DNA of 64,000 nt. It comes from Fibrobacter sp. UBA7003 (GTDB lineage Bacteria; Fibrobacterota; Fibrobacteria; Fibrobacterales; Fibrobacteraceae). Every line of letters starts with the position of its first letter. The stretch's first letter is position 1. Under the pieces are notes generated by a model. It saw nothing but the letters and a program-made list of their open reading frames with translations. It had not been told where the DNA came from and made no database searches. The DNA lies in the NCBI GenBank assembly GCA_002449765.1, contig DJXN01000008.1, positions 67,626 to 131,625 on the forward strand. Direction: 5' to 3'. Positions 59,661-64,000 of the stretch are shown here, piece by piece. A program made the translations under genes and the position numbers.

Positions 59661-60684
59661 CATCTCGCAACAACTTCTCGAAAAGTGCGTGATACCCGGC
59701 GATATCTTCCAGCTGCATGATGGTCGTGATCTTGTTTCCTGCATCTTTGCTTGATGCCCCGCAGTGGAAAAGTTTCTCGCTGTCGGTGCCAAAATCCAGA
59801 TAGATGTACCTGTCGTGGAACACGTTCCCCGTGGTGCGAACATCGTCAAGTTCAATATCCGGGCGGGCTGCTCTGAAGTCTGCTAGCATGCTTTCGGTCA
59901 AACGGGAACGTCCGTGCTGTTCGCTGAAAATCTGGACCGAAACACCCTTCACCACGCACCGCAACAAATCGAGCGTCTTTACATCCAGGTAATCATCTAC
60001 AATCAGCACTGACTTCTTCGCCATGCCGTAAATCTGCGTGTAGGCGACATCGGCCTCCAGCCGCTGCCCGTTCAGAATCAGAAAGTGCTTGAAGGTGCTC
60101 GGGTCGATGAAATTTGCCATGACCTTCTGGACGTCGTTGGACAATTGCTCGATTCTCTGATTTTGGGCGGAGTGGGCTGTATTGACGAAAAAATCTACGC
60201 GCTGCTCGACTGCTGTGAGTCGGGTATTGACGTTTTCAATCAGTTTTTGTTGAGTCTGGGGTGCCAGCATTCGCTGGTTTACAGCGTAGCCCTTGAGCAT
60301 GTACTCTTTCAAAATGTTCAATGCCCATTGACGAAAGCGCGTGCCCTGGATTGACTTTATTCGATAGCCTACAGAAATGATGACATCCAGGTTGTAGTTT
60401 TTTACGGCGTGAACTTGCGTTTTTCCAGTAATTGCGCCGTGTTGAGTGGTTGTCAAGTATTCCTTGACAACCACTTTTGGGTCTAATTCACCTTCTTTGA
60501 AAATCCTTGCGATATGCAGGCTGATATTCTGCTTTGTGGCATGGAAAAGTTCCGCCATCTGCGCCTGCGTGAGCCAGACGGTCTCGTTTTCGACTCGGAC
60601 TTCGATGTGGAATTCCCCACCCTCCGGCTGGTAAACGACAATTTCGTTCTTTTCGACAGCCGGCACTATATCCTTTTTCTTCAT
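59653..60684 (-). CDS. rhuM: RhuM-family protein with C-terminal phospholipase-D-like part
   Basis: A 343-residue cytoplasmic protein. The N-terminal 200 residues are the RhuM domain (IEVRVENETVWLTQAQMAELFHATKQNISLHIARIF, VKNYNLDVIISVGYRIKS, TRFRQWALNILKEYMLKGYAVN). RhuM is often found in restriction-modification or defence loci; it was named as a virulence protein, but its biochemical role is unknown. The last 130 residues, with VLIVDDYLDVKTLDLL and HDRYIYLD then FHCGASSKDAGNK, resemble one half of a phospholipase-D-type site with His, Arg for Lys, and Gly-Ser. ATG 60684 follows GAGGAG; further upstream in-frame codons are rejected. It is divergent from hsdR. Confidence 0.85.
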   Translation of the reverse strand: MKKKDIVPAVEKNEIVVYQPEGGEFHIEVRVENETVWLTQAQMAELFHATKQNISLHIARIFKEGELDPKVVVKEYLTTTQHGAITGKTQVHAVKNYNLDVIISVGYRIKSIQGTRFRQWALNILKEYMLKGYAVNQRMLAPQTQQKLIENVNTRLTAVEQRVDFFVNTAHSAQNQRIEQLSNDVQKVMANFIDPSTFKHFLILNGQRLEADVAYTQIYGMAKKSVLIVDDYLDVKTLDLLRCVVKGVSVQIFSEQHGRSRLTESMLADFRAARPDIELDDVRTTGNVFHDRYIYLDFGTDSEKLFHCGASSKDAGNKITTIMQLEDIAGYHALFEKLLRDEK

Positions 60685-60740
60685 CGTCAACTCCTCTGGC
60701 ATACAAGCGTCAAAACGCCAAAGACTACACACTTGTGCAC

Positions 60741-60771
60741 TAAATATAGATTCAAAAATCCAGTTTGTCAA
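60741..60771 (-). promoter_or_regulatory. Promoter of rhuM, TTGACA-N17-TATATTTA
   Basis: On the minus strand TTGACA (60771-60766), a 17-base spacer and TATATTTA (60748-60741). This is a near-consensus main-sigma promoter. The leader to the rhuM ATG at 60684 would be about 50 bases. Confidence 0.7.
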
Positions 60772-60794
60772 TAGGCCCGCGCATTTTTTTTGAA

Positions 60795-60910
60795 GGGGGA
60801 GGCCTCCCCCTCGCTCCAACCGCCTTCGGCGTTTTTCGCTACCCCTTCTAGCGGGGACACCCCGCAACGCCCCGATTGCAAAAAAACGCCCGCCGTCGGC
60901 GAGCGATTTT
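60795..60910. repeat. Cluster of GC-rich palindromes between rhuM and hsdR
   Basis: Within 116 bases lie GGGGGAGGCCTCCCCC (60795-60810), CGCC-TTC-GGCG followed by TTTTT (60821-60836), GCGGGG-ACA-CCCCGC (60851-60865), and a near-perfect eight-base-pair stem CGCCCGCC-GTC-GGCGAGCG (60887-60905) flanked by seven A and five T. The last works as a terminator in both directions. The block is far more GC-rich than the surrounding AT-rich sequence and probably insulates the divergent defence genes. The remainder of the 360-base gap holds only the two promoters. Confidence 0.6.
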
Positions 60911-60965
60911 TAATGCCAGAGAAAAGTTTTCCCTCTCAAATGCTTCATTTTTACGGAAAACAGAT

Positions 60966-61033
60966 TTGTCAATCATGATTTTAAATTATATTACCGTACA
61001 TAAGGTTTGCCCTCTTGGGCAAGCCGGTTTTTG
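60966..61033 (+). promoter_or_regulatory. hsdR promoter and terminator-like leader hairpin
   Basis: TTGTCA (60966-60971) and TATATT (60987-60992) form a possible promoter with a short 15-base spacer. The leader then has GGTTTGCCC (61004-61012), TCTT loop, GGGCAAGCC (61017-61025), a nine-base-pair stem with one G-T pair, and GGTTTTTG directly after. This has the form of an intrinsic terminator placed 12 bases before the hsdR ATG, so it could lower or regulate restriction-subunit expression. Confidence 0.5.
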
Positions 61034-61044
61034 AGTTAAAGATT

Positions 61045-64000
61045 ATGGCTGGATTTAACGAATGTACTAGAGTTCAGGTCCCGGCGGCACTCCATCTGTG
61101 CCGTTTGGGTTACACTTATTTTGCTGAATGCGGCGACGAAACTCCGGTAGGCAGGCTCGACAAGAACAACAACGTTCTTACCGATGAATTCCTTAAAGCT
61201 CTCGTTCGTTTAAATCCGGAGCAAAAGCTCCACGACCTTCAAATTCATGTAAAGTCTGTGCTGAGCAAGCTTGGCAGCGACGATCTTGGTCGTGGATTTT
61301 ACCAGGTGCTTTCTTCGAATTCTGGAATCAAGCTGATTGACTTCGAAAATCCGGAGAACAATAGCTGGCTTGTGACGACGGAACTTCCTTGCGAGAATCA
61401 GGAGACGGGTGATAGTTTCCGCCCTGACATTACATGCTTTGTGAACGGGTTGCCTTTGGCTTTTATCGAAGTGAAAAAGCCGAATAATGCAGAAGGCATT
61501 GTTGCAGAGCAAAGCCGCACAAACCAGAAGCGTTTGCCCAACAAAAGTTTTAGGCGTTTTCTGAACATCACCCAGCTGATGATTTTCAGCAACAATCAAG
61601 AATACGACAATGCGAATCGTGTTCCTGTTCAGGGAGCGTTCTACGCCTGCATTGGTAAGCAGAAAGCGTTTTTCAATGTGTTCCGCGAAGAAGACGAAAA
61701 GTTCGGCCCCAAGTATCTGTATCGGGAAGTTTCGGAAGATACAGAAAAACTGATTCTTAAGCACAGAAATTGTCTTTCTCTCAAATGCCATCCGGAGTAT
61801 GCCACGAATTGCAAGGTGACTACTCCCACGAACCGCATTCTGACTTCGCTGCTGAGCAAGGAACGTTTCTTGTTCCTGCTTCGTTATGGCTTTGCCTATG
61901 TAGAAAAGACTGTCGAAAAAGACGACGGCGAAAAGATAAAGACTCTTGAAAAACATGTAATGCGTTACCAGCAACTTTTCGCTTCTTTTGCCATCCGTAA
62001 AAAATTGGATGAAGGCGTAAAGAGTGGAATTATTTGGCATACGCAGGGCTCCGGCAAGACGGCTTTGGCTTATTACTCCGTAAAGAGCCTCACCGACTAT
62101 TTTGCGAAGAAGTCTATTCCGGCCAAGTTCTATTTCATCGTGGATAGAATTGACTTGATGGAACAGGCGTGCGACGAGTTTGCCGCTCGCGGCCTTGTTG
62201 TGCAGACTGTAGAAGACCGCGCACAACTCATGGCAGATATCAAGAATACGCAGCTGGTAAAAAGTGCCGACGGTAGGCTGGAAATCACCGTTGTCAATAT
62301 CCAGAAATTTGCCGAAGACAAGGCCCCGGTAGATATTTCTGCGGGCTACAACACAAACCTGCAACGAATATTCTTTATTGACGAGGCTCACCGAGGCTAC
62401 AATCCCGAAGGAGCGTTCCTTGCAAACCTTTTGAGTGCCGACAAACATGCAATAAAGCTCGCCCTTACGGGCACTCCGCTGCTTCGTGAAGAACGTGAAT
62501 CCTGGCGCGTGTTTGGCGATTACATTCATACCTACTATTACGACAAGTCAATTGCGGACGGTTACACGCTTAAGTTGATGCGTGAACCCATTGAAACCCA
62601 CTACAAAGAAACTTTGCAGGGGATTCTTGATGAACTTGAAAACAATTCGGCAAACCAGATTCAAGTCAAAAAGAGCGATATCGATAAGGATAAAATCATT
62701 GAGCATCCTAAGTATTTGAACGCCTTGCTGGATTATATCATTGATGATTTTACCTCTTTCCGCGTTGAATGTGACGACAAGTCTATTGGTGCGATGATTG
62801 TTTGCAAAACTAACGACCAGGCCCGCAAACTTTTTGAGTTGTGGAACGAACGCTACAACTTTGCATTAAGTGTCATTGAGAAAAAGAGAGAAGAAGTCGC
62901 AAACATGGCGGCAGAAAAGCTGATGCATTACAACGCTTCTTTCTTTGAAAAACCGTTGAAGGCGTCCCTGATTCTCCATGATGAAGGAGACAAGAAGGAA
63001 CGCAAGGAATACATTGTTGACTACAAGAAGAACATGACGACGGACTTTTTGATTGTCAATAAAATGTTGCTTACGGGTTTTGACGCAAACCGCTTGAAAA
63101 AGTTGTATCTTGGTCGCAAACTCGATGGTCACGATTTGTTGCAGGCGCTGACTCGTGTCAATCGTCCATATAAAGATTTCAAATACGGCTACGTGGTGGA
63201 TTTTGTTGACATCAAGGAAAACTTTGATGCCACCAACGACCGTTACCTGCGGGAACTGAACAAGACTACGGAAGATTCTGGCTTGGAACTTTCCGCTGAC
63301 CCGGGCCAGGTGATTATTGAAAATCCCGAAGAAGTCAAGCAGCAGATTAAGGAACTGACGGATTTCTTGTGGAATTTCCCTACCGAGAATTACGAGGAAT
63401 TCCGCGAAGTCATTGATGGAATTGAAAACAAGGAACCTCTGTACCATCTTCGTAAAATTCTTGAAGACGCAAAAGGCCTGGGCAACAGAATCCGTTCTAG
63501 CGGGAACGTTGAACTGCAGGACAAGTATAAGAACATGCTGCCCGGCGGCATTCCCGTTTTGTTGCGTGAAGTGGAACGCCGCATTGCGGCCATTAACTTC
63601 AAGGAAGGCAACGACCATAGCGAAGATGTGTCGGGCATAATCAATACGATTCTTGATAGTCTGGATTTTGAATTCCGCAAGGGCATTTCAGAAGAACTCA
63701 AGATTATCATCAATAGCCTTAGGGAAGAAGCCGAAAAGGTCCGTGCCGAATTTGACGCCAACTTCGATAAGAAAGAAGACAAGTTTGTCAACCTTATTGA
63801 AGAATTCAAAAAGTATTTCAGGGAACACGGCTATATTCCTAAAGACAAAACTGAAGCCGAAGGCAGCATTTTCTACCTGAAAGACGTAATGTCCAAAATC
63901 AAGGAAATCAATCGCAAGAATCGCGCGCTAAAGTCCCATTACAAGGACGATGAGAAATTTGTCCGCATTCACAAGCGAATTGTAGAAGCAAATGAAGTGC
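61045..64000 (+). CDS. hsdR: Type I restriction enzyme R subunit, 3' end outside window
   Basis: The frame is open from ATG 61045 to the window end (985 residues), so the C-terminus is missing. It is the endonuclease/translocase subunit of a type I restriction system. The nuclease domain has FRPDITCF near residue 127 and FIEVKKP near 140 (PD-E-x-K). The motor has IIWHTQGSGKTALAYY near 334 (Walker A), FFIDEAHRGY near 445, ALTGTP, VNKMLLTGFDANRLKKLYLGR, and LLQALTRVNRPYKDFKYGYVVDFVD. The C-terminal part is helical. Base composition is more AT-rich than the central genes, consistent with transfer. The methylase and specificity genes are not in the window and may lie beyond its end. Confidence 0.95.
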   Translation, partial: MAGFNECTRVQVPAALHLCRLGYTYFAECGDETPVGRLDKNNNVLTDEFLKALVRLNPEQKLHDLQIHVKSVLSKLGSDDLGRGFYQVLSSNSGIKLIDFENPENNSWLVTTELPCENQETGDSFRPDITCFVNGLPLAFIEVKKPNNAEGIVAEQSRTNQKRLPNKSFRRFLNITQLMIFSNNQEYDNANRVPVQGAFYACIGKQKAFFNVFREEDEKFGPKYLYREVSEDTEKLILKHRNCLSLKCHPEYATNCKVTTPTNRILTSLLSKERFLFLLRYGFAYVEKTVEKDDGEKIKTLEKHVMRYQQLFASFAIRKKLDEGVKSGIIWHTQGSGKTALAYYSVKSLTDYFAKKSIPAKFYFIVDRIDLMEQACDEFAARGLVVQTVEDRAQLMADIKNTQLVKSADGRLEITVVNIQKFAEDKAPVDISAGYNTNLQRIFFIDEAHRGYNPEGAFLANLLSADKHAIKLALTGTPLLREERESWRVFGDYIHTYYYDKSIADGYTLKLMREPIETHYKETLQGILDELENNSANQIQVKKSDIDKDKIIEHPKYLNALLDYIIDDFTSFRVECDDKSIGAMIVCKTNDQARKLFELWNERYNFALSVIEKKREEVANMAAEKLMHYNASFFEKPLKASLILHDEGDKKERKEYIVDYKKNMTTDFLIVNKMLLTGFDANRLKKLYLGRKLDGHDLLQALTRVNRPYKDFKYGYVVDFVDIKENFDATNDRYLRELNKTTEDSGLELSADPGQVIIENPEEVKQQIKELTDFLWNFPTENYEEFREVIDGIENKEPLYHLRKILEDAKGLGNRIRSSGNVELQDKYKNMLPGGIPVLLREVERRIAAINFKEGNDHSEDVSGIINTILDSLDFEFRKGISEELKIIINSLREEAEKVRAEFDANFDKKEDKFVNLIEEFKKYFREHGYIPKDKTEAEGSIFYLKDVMSKIKEINRKNRALKSHYKDDEKFVRIHKRIVEANEV

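Noticed and set aside
61210-62529. Minus-strand open frame inside hsdR
   Set aside because: The plus strand carries all type I R-subunit motifs in one continuous frame; the minus frame has none.
1-64000. tRNA, rRNA, insertion sequence, integrase or prophage genes
   Set aside because: No tRNA-like T-loop with matching arms, no transposase or integrase motifs and no phage structural genes were seen on reading the window.

Overview
The window looks like a chromosomal segment of a Fibrobacter-type bacterium (phylum Fibrobacterota). The evidence is a TIGR02147-type regulator next to a lipoprotein, secreted pectate lyase and GH5 cellulase genes, many SPII lipoproteins, a C-terminal type IX secretion-like sorting domain, and promoters that pair a TTG box with a TAnnTTTG box close to the start codon. 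Most genes are GC-rich and densely packed. The two ends are visibly more AT-rich. This assignment is inferred from gene content; no rRNA or other marker lies in the window. I see no tRNA, rRNA, insertion sequence, prophage or classical CRISPR array.

Layout. 1-1.1 kb: the 3' end of a type ISP restriction/modification gene. 1.1-14.3 kb: lipoproteins, pectate lyase, a BASS transporter, folD, an FKBP-type isomerase, an argA-like gene, nitroreductase, GH5 cellulase, folE, a secreted alpha/beta hydrolase and a glycan-binding-like secreted protein. 14.4-20.1 kb: glycogen synthase, then an accessory cluster: macro-domain protein, structured leader plus VWA protein, beta-helix-like protein, stand-alone FtsH-like (M41) zinc peptidase, PD-(D/E)XK nuclease-like protein, and a non-coding array of four 40-bp inverted repeats with an 84-85-bp period. 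20.2-39.3 kb: purA, a Crp/Fnr regulator, envelope lipoproteins, a large secreted protein with a degenerate M6 peptidase domain, a LytTR response regulator, signal peptidase I, dinG and an XPB-N-like protein. 39.3-45.3 kb: cytochrome c, CE2-like esterase, diguanylate cyclase, lipoproteins and the TIGR02147 regulator. 45.4-51.1 kb: a tight ispA-dxs-trmH-pyrF run (isoprenoid, RNA methylation and pyrimidine genes). 51.2-59.6 kb: MCE/MlaD and TPR genes, M18 aminopeptidase, a GtrA/FAD-oxidoreductase/GT-C glycan operon and a BatC-like TPR pair. 59.6-64 kb: a RhuM-family gene and the 5' part of hsdR, separated by a cluster of hairpins.

The most unusual structure is at 19.5-19.93 kb. Four evenly spaced inverted repeats of CTTACATACTA sit upstream, in the leftward direction, of an intrinsic terminator that lies immediately before the PD-(D/E)XK-like gene. 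The order repeat array, terminator, nuclease-like gene resembles that of RNA-antitoxin loci, but the repeat units are too divergent for a known type III system. Other points of interest are a catalytically dead M6 peptidase with a type IX sorting tail, a macro/VWA pair with a structured leader, interspersed palindromes (one inside a coding region), and a recurrent short-leader promoter architecture.
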